Source: Polytrichum commune | Lineage: Eukaryota; Streptophyta; Polytrichopsida; Polytrichales; Polytrichaceae | Assembly: GCA_950295325.1 (NCBI GenBank) | Contig: OX485803.1 | Location: 65,241,554 to 65,305,553 of the forward strand | DNA length: 64,000 nt | Reading direction: 5' to 3' | Shown: positions 34,561-45,230 of the stretch, piece by piece | Position numbering within the stretch: position 1 is the stretch's first letter | How the letters are laid out: each line of letters opens with the position of its first letter | Notes under the pieces: generated by a model | Seen by the model: the letters and a program-made list of their open reading frames with translations, nothing else | What the model was told of the DNA's origin: nothing | The model's database searches: none | Program-made: the position numbers and the translations under genes

Positions 34561-35051
34561 ACTACACTAATCATCCCAATTAGGGTGTGTGGTACTATTT
34601 CTCAAAAAACACACACTATTTTTCCAACTCTCAAAATACATAAATGATTAGTGAGGGCTACATTTTTAATTGAGTGAATATTAAATTCACAAATACATTC
34701 TCATATACCATATATTTCAAGAAATTAAATGCCTTCTCTAAGGTGTTTGTAGAGTGATAAAAAAATTATATGCAGAAGTAAATAGTTTCAAGATGAATAG
34801 TACCAATGCTTTTAGTGAATACTTTCAATGAATAGTGTTGAGATGAATAATACTTCCTAGATCTTTTGATGACACTGCTTTTCATAGGAAAAGAAATTTA
34901 ATATCACCTTCGCTATTTTCTGACACTCACTATTAGCCCTTCCTCACTAATTGGTATAATTGGGGGATAATCAATGTACATTACATTGAAAATGCTACCA
35001 ACAATTCGAGGGTGGCAAATGTTGTGGATTTCGTTTACTAATGAGATACTC

Positions 35052-35549
35052 AGGGCCACTTCACACATGAGACTGAGAGCCCGTGACCATTACACTTCAA
35101 GCACTCTCATTGGTGGAAAAGGTGGAGCCGGTCCAAGTTCGCTTCACTACGCTTGAGGGACCAACGGAGTATGTGAATGCAAGATGAATGTAAAATCTAC
35201 ATGGATTCCTACATGGCATCGAATGGATCATGTTTCATGGTCACTTGGACTAATTTAAAAAACCACATGTTGGAGGCATGCCTAACACAAAACCATGATA
35301 CCATGGCACTCCGAACGCTCACAATTGTCGATTTATTCTATTTTATCATCCGTTAGGACCCACATGAATAGAAATTCATTGAAATAGCATTTGGTTGAGG
35401 GCCTGGTCACATATGACTTCACACTACACTTGAGGGTCCGTGACACACACTACATGATTTTGGAGGTGTGTTGGGACGGCCTTTGGACACTTTCTTTTGG
35501 GCTCTCACAATTTCATGGTCACAGCTCTTAGCTCATGTGTGAAGTAGAC
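35052..35549 (+). mobile_element. Family L hAT-like element, copy 1
   Basis: About 500 bp with ends AGGGCCACTTCACACATGAG and CTCATGTGTGAAGTAGAC, an 18-bp inverted repeat. It aligns in inverse orientation with 36794-37293 along its whole length. Shared landmarks are 'ggtggaaaaggtggagccgg', 'tcaagcactctcattgg', 'ggttgagggc' and 'acatgattttgg'. Non-coding; the terminal form suggests hAT. Confidence 0.75.
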
Positions 35550-36793
35550 GTAATGCATTATCACGCCATTACTAAATTGAGAATCCACTGTCATTTTTTA
35601 AGTCACGTTCTTATTGAAATAATATTTTCAAAGTTATAAAATATTGTAAAAGGCCCTCTATTCCAATGCGAATAATGATGTCCCCCTCAAAACTTGCCAC
35701 TTGTCACACTCGCATTTGCCACGACCCACCTGCATCGCACGTGGAAAATACATTCCAACACATGGAAAAATGAAATAGGGAGCCCTCTACTGTAGTTCCT
35801 TGCAATTTCACCTTCTCAACGAATGAGTTATATGGACACTAACGAAGCTCATACTACTTAAAGATTTATTTTGAAAGATCTATATGCGTATGTGGATGTT
35901 AGTGCTAGGACGTATGTACTACAGCATACATAGTGAAAATCATATTGGAATGCAGCAAATCTTTATGCATGGATAAAGGAGAGGGCACTCGCCTTTTAGG
36001 TTATGATCTTGAATCACAAACCGTGGGATGTGATGGATGAAAAAGTGTGATCCGTATGCCACATGGATGAAATTGTGTCATTTGACACCGGGTGAGAGCA
36101 TGACCTATTTGCTGACGAGTGCTTGTGCCAAAATCCATTTTTGATTAAAAAAGACACAGATACCCTAAACCATCAAATCAAATGAGATTTGTGGTATGTT
36201 ATCAACACACGTTAATTTAGAAATTGGTACATTCATGTGGTCATGTGCATAGATTATGATGTCAAAATGTGTTTAGACATTATATTGCGTGTCAAAATGA
36301 TTGTTGAAATCGGAGAACAACATTAAGTAATGTAATTAGTGTCATATAGTATTATTCACGTCATTGTGGTAACTTTTCTAATGGCACTTCTTATGAATAA
36401 GTTTACAGAGATTGTCTTGGATGAATGAAATTTGGATGAAATTCATGGCAATTATTGAAACAAATTTTGGTATATTATGCATCCTAACAATTATGTAGTG
36501 TAGTATTGTCATGGATGATTGAACTTTGATGAAATATCACTTAGTAAGTGATGGTAATTGTGACATTATAAATCTCTAATGCCAAGAAAATTTACAAGGA
36601 TTGATAAATAATGTTAGGCTTGCATTTAGTGTTGGTGACGTTACACGGGTGGTTTACAATTAGTATTGACCAAGACAAATAGAGTCGGTGACACTAAGTA
36701 CAATATTTACATGTAGTATGAGATTCACGAGTTTTCCAAAGGCAACATACATTTTTGGGATGCGATGCATTAACAATGGCATAATAATGCATT
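35550..36793. other. Spacer between inverted family L copies
   Basis: No gene. It contains degenerate family G sequence at about 36480-36710 ('gtcatggatgattgaa', 'caattagtattgaccaagac', 'gtcggtgacactaa'). Confidence 0.4.
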
Positions 36794-37293
36794 AAGGCTA
36801 CTTCACACACGAGCCAAGAGCCATGACCATGAAACTGTGAGAACCCAAAAGAAGTGTCGCAAGGCCATCCCAACACACTTCCAAAATCATGTAGTGTGCC
36901 CTCAAGTGTAGTGTGAAGTCATTTGTGACCAAGCCCTCAACCAAATGCTATTTCAATGAATTTCTATTCATGCGGAGTCCTCACACATGACAAAAAAATA
37001 AATAAATCAATGGTTATAAGATTTTGGAGTGCCATTGTCTCATGGTTTTGCGTTAAACCTACCTCCAAGAAGTGGATTATGAATATAGTCCAAATGACCA
37101 TGAAACATGATCCACTCGATACCATGTAGGAATCCATGTAGACTTTACTATCCATCTTGCATTCACATACTCCTTTGGTGCCTCAAGCGTAGTGTGCAAC
37201 GAACTTGGACCGGCTCCACCTTTTCCACCAATGAGAGTGCTTGAAGTGCAATGGTCACGGGCTCTCAGTCTCATGTGTAAGGTGAAGTGGCTC
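36794..37293 (-). mobile_element. Family L hAT-like element, copy 2 (inverted)
   Basis: Mirror copy of 35052-35549. The ends are AAGGCTACTTCACACACGAG and, at the right, 'catgtgtaaggtgaagtggctc'. The flanking 'ataatgcatta' also matches the flank of copy 1 in inverse orientation, so the inverted pair is longer than the elements. Either both inserted into copies of another repeat, or a segment was duplicated in inversion. The 99-codon - strand frame at 37077-37376 has no domain. Confidence 0.7.
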
Positions 37294-37734
37294 ATACCGA
37301 TGTTGCAATCGTTGAATTTTTCAAAATAACTCACACTATGCATCTGCATCATTGTCCTATACACTATAAATACCACAGTTGCCCATCCAATGGGAGAGGG
37401 GGTACTTTCAACAACTCACACATGCTTCTCATCCCACGTGGAGAGTAATTTGTCCATTACCTTTGAGTTTGTATTAAAAGAGAACTCCATATTTCTTTTC
37501 TTTTCTTTTCTTTTCTTAATATCTAACGGCTCTTGGTATTGAAAATACTTTAAAATGTCAAAGTTTATCAAGGTGATTCCATGGAATTTTGCAATGGTGT
37601 ATGTAGAGATCCGGCTTAATTCTCGGGTACACACATGTATTTAGGTTGGGGTCATCATCATTAGCTTAATTAAGAAGTTGGGTTTTGCTCGGTTTAAAAT
37701 CAAAATAGATTTGGTCTGAGATGACTATAAACTA

Positions 37735-37880
37735 CTGGATGATGGTGGAGCGATACCCAAATCTCAAGGAAGAAGTCGGCGATTCAATTCCGGGCTGTGA
37801 AATCTCCTCTCTACTTGACATAAAAACTTGTCATGTGGTTAGATGCCTCCTGTGCTTTGGCACTAGCTTGTTGGCCTTCT
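37735..37880 (+). mobile_element. tRNA-derived SINE fragment, copy 2
   Basis: This aligns with the reverse complement of 22920-23050. 'ggtggagcgataccc' is A-box-like and 'ggcgattcaattccggg' B-box-like, spaced about 35 nt as in tRNA genes. They are followed by a family-specific body ('cctctctacttgacataaaaa'). Two dispersed copies with the same head and body support a SINE family rather than a tRNA gene. Confidence 0.6.
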
Positions 37881-38849
37881 ATCTCAAAATAAAAAAGACA
37901 AAAATTCCTTCCAAGTCACGAGGCCTAAATAGTTGGGTAGTTTTCCTATGACCCTTGTATTTTTCTCTTATAGGAACAATCCAGATATTTCAGTTTGATT
38001 TCAACAATGAAGACAATTTGTCCCATTAAAATTTGATAAAATTCCTGAAAGAAAGACACTCTTGGAATCCTCAATGCATACAATGCAGCAATTTATTTTG
38101 CATTTAAGTGCTTTTTAAGTGACTAAAATGTGCTCCTTATAACACAAAAACTATGTACTTGTGGTGTAGATATTGAGTAGACATCACTACTGGTTTTAAA
38201 GGTTGTGTTATTAGCATACTCATACCCACAATGATACGCAGGTTGCACTTAGATACACGCACAACATTTATTTTGTCCATGAGCATATCAACTATACCTC
38301 TTAAAAGATTGAAGTAGGTGGCAATCTCACTACCATGCCATTTACATGTCCACCCTCCTCTTCTTGGTTATGTAGTTCATAATTAAAATTGCAAACAAAT
38401 GTTTCCACTCGTGGTGTATAATGACACATAAACCTAGGTCGAACCACCACAAGCCGTTACATGACTTTCTTAATTTAAAATTGTCATTGGCAATTGAATT
38501 GAAAATTCAGCATGTTATATTACCAATTATTTATAATGTCCCCTCACCTCAACACGATATGAACAATAGACCTAACATATGGGCATAGTGTGTAACAGTC
38601 CGGATCCCACTGTCTTCCATTTTTCTTTTGAAAGTAGATGGCTACACTAAATATTGTATTTAGTGTCACTTCCTATTTGGATTTACACAATGATATATCT
38701 ATTTGATGTAATTTAAAAACTTGGTTTTTCATTTTGAATTTAGGTCTTAAATAATTATTTTTTGTACACCAACATGTGATGTTTGGTCACCACTACCATA
38801 ACTCATATGCGCAGACAAAAGACAAGGAGTGACTAAATGCCTATTGTTA

Positions 38850-39330
38850 AATAGGTGGACATATACTCGTATGGTGTATTTATCTAGCCTGGGTTCTATG
38901 GCGGTTGTGGGGAATTTGTCATTGCAATAGGTGGATTCAATTATTTGGACTTTTAGGTTGAGGTTAGGGTGAATGGTGGGTTAGACAAGAGGCATAAAAC
39001 CTCATGCTGCATCATAACCAGTGATCATCATTAGGCTAACGGGCTCACGCTCACGCCAATACCTAGATACGGGTGTTATTTTTATTTTTATTTATGAAAG
39101 GTGGATTAGCCATTCGTGGTGGTCCTTAATCGACATAGTATATCAGGTCATAGCTCGGGCATGACATTTACAGTTTGGGAGGAAATAAATGCATGATAGT
39201 AGCCATGAGGGGATGGTGTTGTCGGGGGTGTGGTTATTTAGTTTTATAGCATTAATTAATGTGTAGCATCTTGTCATAGGATGGGCTAGGGCTTGTACCG
39301 CTTTGTTGTGTTGGTTTTTGCAAAAGTTGT
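38850..39330 (-). pseudogene. Cys/His and restriction-like-endonuclease-type C-terminal module, copy 1
   Basis: On the - strand, 'NQHNKAVQALAHPMTRCYTL' (about 39305-39245) is followed by 'NTIPSWLLSC' (about 39225-39190), a C-x-C-like pair and, after an interruption, 'IIESTYCNDKFP' (about 38960-38915). The same order occurs, better preserved, at 49415-50090. See that entry for the argument that this is an RLE-type nuclease. Confidence 0.6.
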
Positions 39331-39739
39331 TTAAGTGCTTATTCTTGCAACACGATCGGAGGTGGAGACAATTGTAATTTTGTTTAGTGATGCATAAGTT
39401 GCAAAGTGGGGATATGTCTTGTTTTGGACATGTTTTCTACAGTAGTTAACTAGGTACCTACCATATTGGAATGTGAAGGACTTGTATGATTTGGGCATAG
39501 GTGATCCAGGGGGCATACCAAAAGATGTTGGACCATTTAAGGTGAAGATCATTGGTGGATAGCCATTTGTTGACATGTGGGATTATATTTTTGGTATTGG
39601 CGATTAGTGCACTCTTATATTCTTTTCAAAAGAACTTTTGAGGTTGCAAATCGATCCATCGTGTTGGGTAGATGTTGGGGGAATTGAAGGCTAGTAGGGT
39701 GTTTTGTGTCCTATATGGTGGAATGGGGTGATTAATATG

Positions 39740-40180
39740 TGTGGTTGTTCATCTCCTTGCTTGGCAAGTTTGTTGGTTATGTTGTTTCCATATAAGTTTG
39801 TGTGGGCTCTAACTTTTCGAATGGTGATGTTGTGAGCAAAGTTTCTTTTTATTGTACCTATTATGTGGGCTATGAGGAGCTTATTGGGGTGGTTATATTG
39901 GGAGGATGGGTTTTCGAATTTGGTTTAGTAGTAGGTATATGTTGTTGAAATTGTTGGTGGTGAGGAGTTTAGTGTGTTATATAGCTAGTAGTAATGCATA
40001 TAGTTCGACAAGGAGGATGTTTGGGTTTCCACATAGCTTAGCTACAGTGTGGATGTTTAACGGTCCATTGAAAACACCAGAACATGTGATGTTGCCACAA
40101 CCATTATTGTCTGGTGGGATGAGAGAACTGTTCGGGTAATATTCTAGCGTCCGGGTTGGTGGGAAGTGTGGCGGTAGGAC
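39740..40180 (-). pseudogene. RNase H domain of the same LINE
   Basis: Read on the - strand: a 'YPNSSLIPPDNNGCGN' block where RNase H has its first catalytic Asp ('YTDGS'), then 'LLVELYALLLAI' carrying the family's helix with the catalytic Glu. After a stretch with frameshifts comes 'VRAHTNLYGNNITNKLAKQG', the classic C-terminal '(V..H....GN...D.LAK.G)' motif with Asp replaced by Asn. Order and spacing fit. The domain lies downstream of the RT, as in LINEs that acquired RNase H. The first and last acidic residues are lost. Confidence 0.85.
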
Positions 40181-42449
40181 CATAGTGGTGGATGATGGGA
40201 GTGGAGGGGTGGTATTGTGTTGTGTGTGTGTGTGGGGGGGGGGGGGGGGGGAGGGGACTAGTGGCGGTTGAGTTGTGTGCCATGCTTTAAGGATTTTAGC
40301 AATTGGTTTGTAGTTTTGTAGTTGAGTGGGAATTGGGCATGTGGTGCATAGAGGTAGTAGGTTGTTTGGGAGGTTTTGTAGGAAGGAGGGTATTTGTGTT
40401 TGGTGGGGTGAATGGGAGAGTGTTAGGATAGAGGTGAGTAATGGTTTTTTATTATTCTAGTATGCAGGATGGGTTGGGATATGGGGTATTTGATGGTGAG
40501 AGGCGGGATGGCGATTATGGGGGTGGCATTGGTTTATTGGAGGGAATTTATTTTGTTGTTTTACCAATCATTGTGCATGATGATGATTATCGTGGCAGAA
40601 TTAGGGTTTTTGTGTGCCACAATTCAAACCTATATTTATAGACTTGTGGGTGGAGGTCAAGGTCCGTAATGTGGGCTAGGTCTTGTCCTTTCCATTGGGT
40701 GGAGGGGCTTGGGCCAAGTGAGACTATTTTTTTGGTCTCTTTCATGGGGAGATTGTTATTGTGCCAAGTTTGTGGGGAAAGTGAGGGGGCTAGAAAAGTA
40801 CGAGTGTGTGTAGTTGGAATGTTTGTATTAGGTTATTAACTATTGGGGGCGGGAGAAAGTGGTGGTTATAAAGGAGGGCGATGTTTGAAGGTGCTCGTTT
40901 GGGTAGTGGTGTGATGCATTGGTTAACTGGTATAAATATTTTGGTGGCAAAGCCTTGTGAAAGGGGGAAAGGAGGGATGTTGGTATGCAAATGTAGGTTC
41001 AATATCTTTCCCAAAGCCAAGTTAGCCTTTCTAGCAAGAAGGTGGCTTGGTAGTTCCAATCTTTGTTGTGTACTTGGGCAAGGGGGGGGGGGGGGGAGGG
41101 GTGGATTTGAATTGTGAGTGTACTTGAGATGATATTTTTATATGGGTTAGATTCGTGGATTTGAAGTGTATGATGTGGGATATTGATGTACGGGTGGACA
41201 TATCTTCTGTCACGTGATTGTAGGATATGCTAGCTATTGGGGTTTTTTTTTATTGTATAGCTTGTTGTTTAATGTGTTGTGAGAATTTTGTGACTAATGA
41301 TAGGTTTTGATCAAAGAGGATGTTATTTGGGTTCAATAGTTGAGATTGAATGATCCATTTTGTGTATTTGGAATGTGGGTGGTTCTAGTGGCAATGGAAG
41401 TTGCATGTGCATTTTTGACACCCCATTTATCTCTTTTATGCATAGATTTGTAGGTTGAGATGTGCAATATAGGGGATCCTAGTGGTTGTATGAGGATGTT
41501 TTTACTTGTTTCATGTATTGGATGGGTGGTTAAGGTGGGGGTTGTTAGTTATTAAAAGGGGTAGAATACCTTTAGACTTAATGAACTAAGATTCTATGCC
41601 GGTGTGGTCAGTGCAAAGATGGCGGAGGCTTGTAGGAGCGCACATTTTAGTATTCTAGATTTGATGGGGTATTTACATTAATGTGAGTATGTGAGTGTTG
41701 GTGGGATCTTGAGTTTGAGCAAGGCCATGATGTTGAATGTGGCGATTTTCCATAGGAATTTGTCAATAATTGATTTTTGGTGTGGAACATGTTTGTGTGC
41801 CAATCTTGATGGAGGAGGGAGTTGTTAAAGGGGAAGGTGGTGTCTATAGAGTCAATGTTGAAGTGTGTGTTTAGGATGTAGAGTGCTTTTGTGGTGGGTG
41901 ACCTAGTGCATGCTTGGTACTTTAGTAGAGGTAGGTATTTGGCATCACCGTGTTTATTGACTATGAATTTGACCATGCCTTGGTAGATTTGTTTGAATGG
42001 TCCTGGGTCATTGAGTGTTTGTGTGAATTGTTCACTGAGCATGGTGGCGTATCTAGGGAGGAGGGAGAAGAATTCGATTCCAATGTTTTGCAGGGGAGTT
42101 GTGTGATGATATGGGGGAGTCTAAAGGGATGTTGTAGATGGATTTGTGAGCTTGATGAATAGTTTATATAGTTTTTTGATGTATGGGATTGAGAAGGGGG
42201 CATTGTAGAATGCGTATTTGACACCTGGGTGGATGATTGTGTTGAGGACTTTGATTTTTTTGGTTGTAATGAAGTTAGGACATTAGGAGTATGGTACTTT
42301 TTAATTTGATTTTTCTTTCTATGGTAATTGTTTTTTGAATGGTTTGTTTGAGAGAGCGGACTAGACGTATTCCTGAGTATGTGTATGGCTTATTACACAT
42401 ATGTGTATGTGTATGTGTATGGCTTATGTGTAATAAGATGGGGAGTTGT

Positions 42450-43315
42450 TGGTTTTTGTAATTGATGTTTTATGCTTGGAGAGTAGGTGGTAAAGGTGAG
42501 TGGATGTAATTTGGATTTTGTTGGGACAACATGTGATTGTACATTTATTGATTCCTAAATCCATGTGTGACCAATTGCCGTAAAATCTTAGTTCGTTGAG
42601 TTGGGGTTATATGTATTCTATTTTGTCATACATGATGCCCAAATCATCCACATGCGTGGATGTTGTAATAGTGTTTGGCGATATGTTGAAGTGGTAATCT
42701 AGTAGATTTGTTTCTAGCCATTGGAGGAGGGGTTCCATGAATATGATAAATAGGTACAGGCTAAGAGTGTTGCCTTGGATGGTGTCGTAGTTGATTTGAA
42801 TAGGAGAGGTGGTGGATGAGTTTGAGTAGTGTCACCTATGCGCTTGATGGGTGTCTAGAGGGTATCCTAGATCTTCCATTGTGATAGGGACTCAAGCATG
42901 ATCAATTGTACCAAATGCATTTTTGAACTCTATGTATGTGAGACATATATCATTGTTTGTGAATTTGGAGTCTCCGAGTGTAGCAATAATAACTTGAATT
43001 TGGCGGGGTGTGTTACTCATCGGTTAGAAACCCTCATGGCTATGGTGGAGTATTTTGTGTTGTTTGAGCCAAATGTAGTGAGGAGGAGGTTAGCATGTTT
43101 GTGAATAGTTTATAGATTATGCATGCTAGTGCAATGGGTCTATAGTTGGTAATTATGATGAGGCCGCCTTCTTGTAGAGTAGTATGGTGGTGCTATGTTT
43201 TCATTCTTTGGGAATGGATTTTTGGTTGAAGAATAGGAACAACATATCTTGGAAAGGTGTTTGGAAGTGCTTTAAGATTATAACAAGAAATTCTGTTTGG
43301 TCCTAGTATTTTGCC
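42450..43315 (-). pseudogene. Reverse transcriptase domain of the RH-bearing LINE
   Basis: Read on the - strand: 'GKILGPNRIS' (about 43313), 'ITNYRPIAL' (43172-43128), 'YIEFKNAFGTIDH' (about 42945-42897), 'QGNTLSLYLFIIF' (about 42775-42735), 'HVDDLGI' (about 42654-42634) and 'DLGINKCTIT' (about 42555-42520). These are RT motifs in the canonical order with normal spacing. The catalytic VDD pair is intact, but the first palm Asp reads Glu (IEFKNAF) and the next Asp reads Gly. Upstream sequence to 44102 is Ser/Thr/Pro/Asn-rich and not classifiable. Confidence 0.85.
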
Positions 43316-44249
43316 TTTGAAAAGCTATTGAGGCATGTGTCGTAGAGGATTATAGCGAAGAAGATGCAAGTGGTGGGTGGTTAGGGTGAAGACATTTTTT
43401 CTAGTATGAAACCATCCTAGAGCTGCCATGGGCATAGTATGTTGGGCATTGGGATTTTGTTAGGTTTTGTGTTGAGGGTGGTTCTATATTTGTTGGTGTT
43501 TTTTTGGTAGTTTTGTATAGTATTTTGAGTGGTGATTTTGCAAGCATTTGCGTTAGCTTCTTTGGCCATGTCGGTGATGTTGTTGATCTAGGTTTGGATT
43601 ACTTAAAGGTTGTTGGTTTGTGGGGGTGGGACTTTGTTGGGATTGTTGGCTATGCTTTGTATGTCTGGTTGGAGGTGCCAATTGGGTGTAGGTGGGAATG
43701 TGGTGTTTGTGGTGGTGTTTCCAGTAGTTTGTTTGATGAGGCAACGGGCAATTAGGAGTTTTTCCATTATTTTTGTGATTTACGTGGTAGGAGGTTGCAT
43801 TGTCGTTTTGTTGGTGAGGTAAGGGTAAGAGGAGGAGGTGCATCACATGTTTGAATGACACATTTGCTAATGGATTCAATTGTATTTTTTAATTGTCTTG
43901 AACTTTTGCCCAAAGGTGCAGGAAGAGTGAGTTGGAGTTTCGCATGGTTTTGGTGAGTTAGAGGGTATTTAGGGGGAAGTTGTAAGAAATGATCCAAGTT
44001 GAGGTTTAGTTGTGTATTATTGGAGCAATATTGTTGTGTGATGTGTTTTTTATTGATGTAAAATTTGACTATCATGCTTGTGTTTGTATAGTTGGGGCGC
44101 ACCTCGTCTTGTGAAGTATGTTGTGTTGGAGACTAGTATGAGATTGAGTTATGCGGTACAAATTTTCCACTCAATGTCCTCTCTTGATGGTGTGGTGGCG
44201 GTGTGTCGTGTTTGATGTCAAATGAGGAAGATATTACGGTTGAATGGTG

Positions 44250-45230
44250 ATGTGAATCGGTTGAGTGCATTTGTGCATCTTTGAGGGCATTGAAGGTCAT
44301 TTGAGTTAAAGAGGACTTGATTTGAGTGATTTGAGGTTGTTGAGTGCAATCATCCACATTTGAGGGTATTGAGGTTATTTGAGAGTAAGAGGATATGATT
44401 TGAGGTTGTTTGGGGTGCAATTGTGTATATTTGAGGGTCGTAAGGTCATTTGAGTTTAAATGGACCAATTTTGATGTTGTTGAGTGCGACGGTGCACAAT
44501 TGAGGGTAATAAGGTTGTTTGAGTTGAAAAAAACTTGATTTGAGGTTGTTAAGTGTAGTTGTTTACATTTGAGAGAATTAAGGTTGTTTGGGTTGAAGAG
44601 GTCTTGATTTGAATTGGTTGAGTGCAATTGGATACATTTGAGAACATTAAAAGTTATTCGAGTCTATTGAGGGTGCAAACACATATTTGAGTTTAAAAGG
44701 GCTTGATGTGAGTGTATTGGAAGGGCAAGGCACATTTGAAGGTTAGAAGGCCTAACTTAAATGTATTGGGAGCGCAAGTGCGCATTTGAATGAAGAGCAT
44801 TTGGTTTGAATTGAAGGGCCTTGTTTTGAGTGGTTTGAGGATGCATGGCACATTTGAATTGAAGAGGGCTTGGTTTGTGTGGTTTGAGGGTCAAAATGCA
44901 CATTTGAGTTCTAGAGGGCCGGATTTGAGTGGTTTGAGGGTGAAATGTACATTACAATTGTAGAAGGCCTTATTTATGTGGATTTAGGGTGCAAAAACAT
45001 ATTTGAGAGCGAGAGGGTTCATTTGAGTTCCAAAGGATTTGATTTGGATGGCATTAGGGTGCAAAGGCACATTTGATAACAAAACAACTTATTTGAGTTC
45101 ATTTAGAGTTCAAGGGCACATTTAGGAGCAAAAATGCATGATTTGAGTGGATTGAGGTGCAAAGGCACATTTGAGTCCAAAAAGGACTCATTTAGCTTAA
45201 GAGGTGTTAATTGAGGTTTGCAAAACATTG
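44250..45230 (-). repeat. Minisatellite, ~55-80-bp units; 69-bp (23-residue) period on the - strand
   Basis: Repeated units of the + strand form 'ttgagtgcaattg-gcacatttgagg-ttaaggttgtttgagtt-aagaggacttgattt'. In 44255-44627 the period is close to 69 bp and keeps one frame open on the - strand (frame 44133-44627), giving 23-residue repeats such as 'QLHLTTSNQVFFNSNNLITL' plus three residues. From 44640 to 45230 units are shorter and more diverged ('aaggcacatttgag'). About 14-16 units in all. It lies just upstream (sense) of the - strand LINE. Confidence 0.75.

Larger units (their letters stand above)
38790..44102 (-). mobile_element. Decayed non-LTR retrotransposon with RT, RNase H and restriction-like-endonuclease-type C-terminus
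   Basis: On the - strand, domains run in order: RT (about 43315-42450), connection, RNase H (about 40180-39740), then a Cys/His and endonuclease-like C-terminal part (about 39480-38850). The sense strand is strikingly A+C rich, so the + strand is G+T rich with very few C. The C-terminal part is recognisably the same as in the + strand copy at 49415-50090 ('HNK.V...', 'YTL.NA', 'NTIP.WLL.C', 'IE.TYCND.F'). A SINE-like fragment at about 38995-39070 appears to split that C-terminal part. Many stops and shifts show it is dead. RT+RH LINEs with RLE are uncommon; Dualen/RandI-type elements are the closest class I can name. Confidence 0.8.

Noticed and set aside
43553-43879. 108-codon His/Gln/Asn/Pro-rich - strand frame
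   Set aside because: Composition follows from the A+C-rich strand of the LINE. It lies upstream of the RT without a recognisable domain, so it is covered by the mobile-element entry.
44250-45230. CRISPR-like array
   Set aside because: Repeats are diverged, contiguous and variable in length without unique spacers, and the DNA is plant nuclear. It is a minisatellite.
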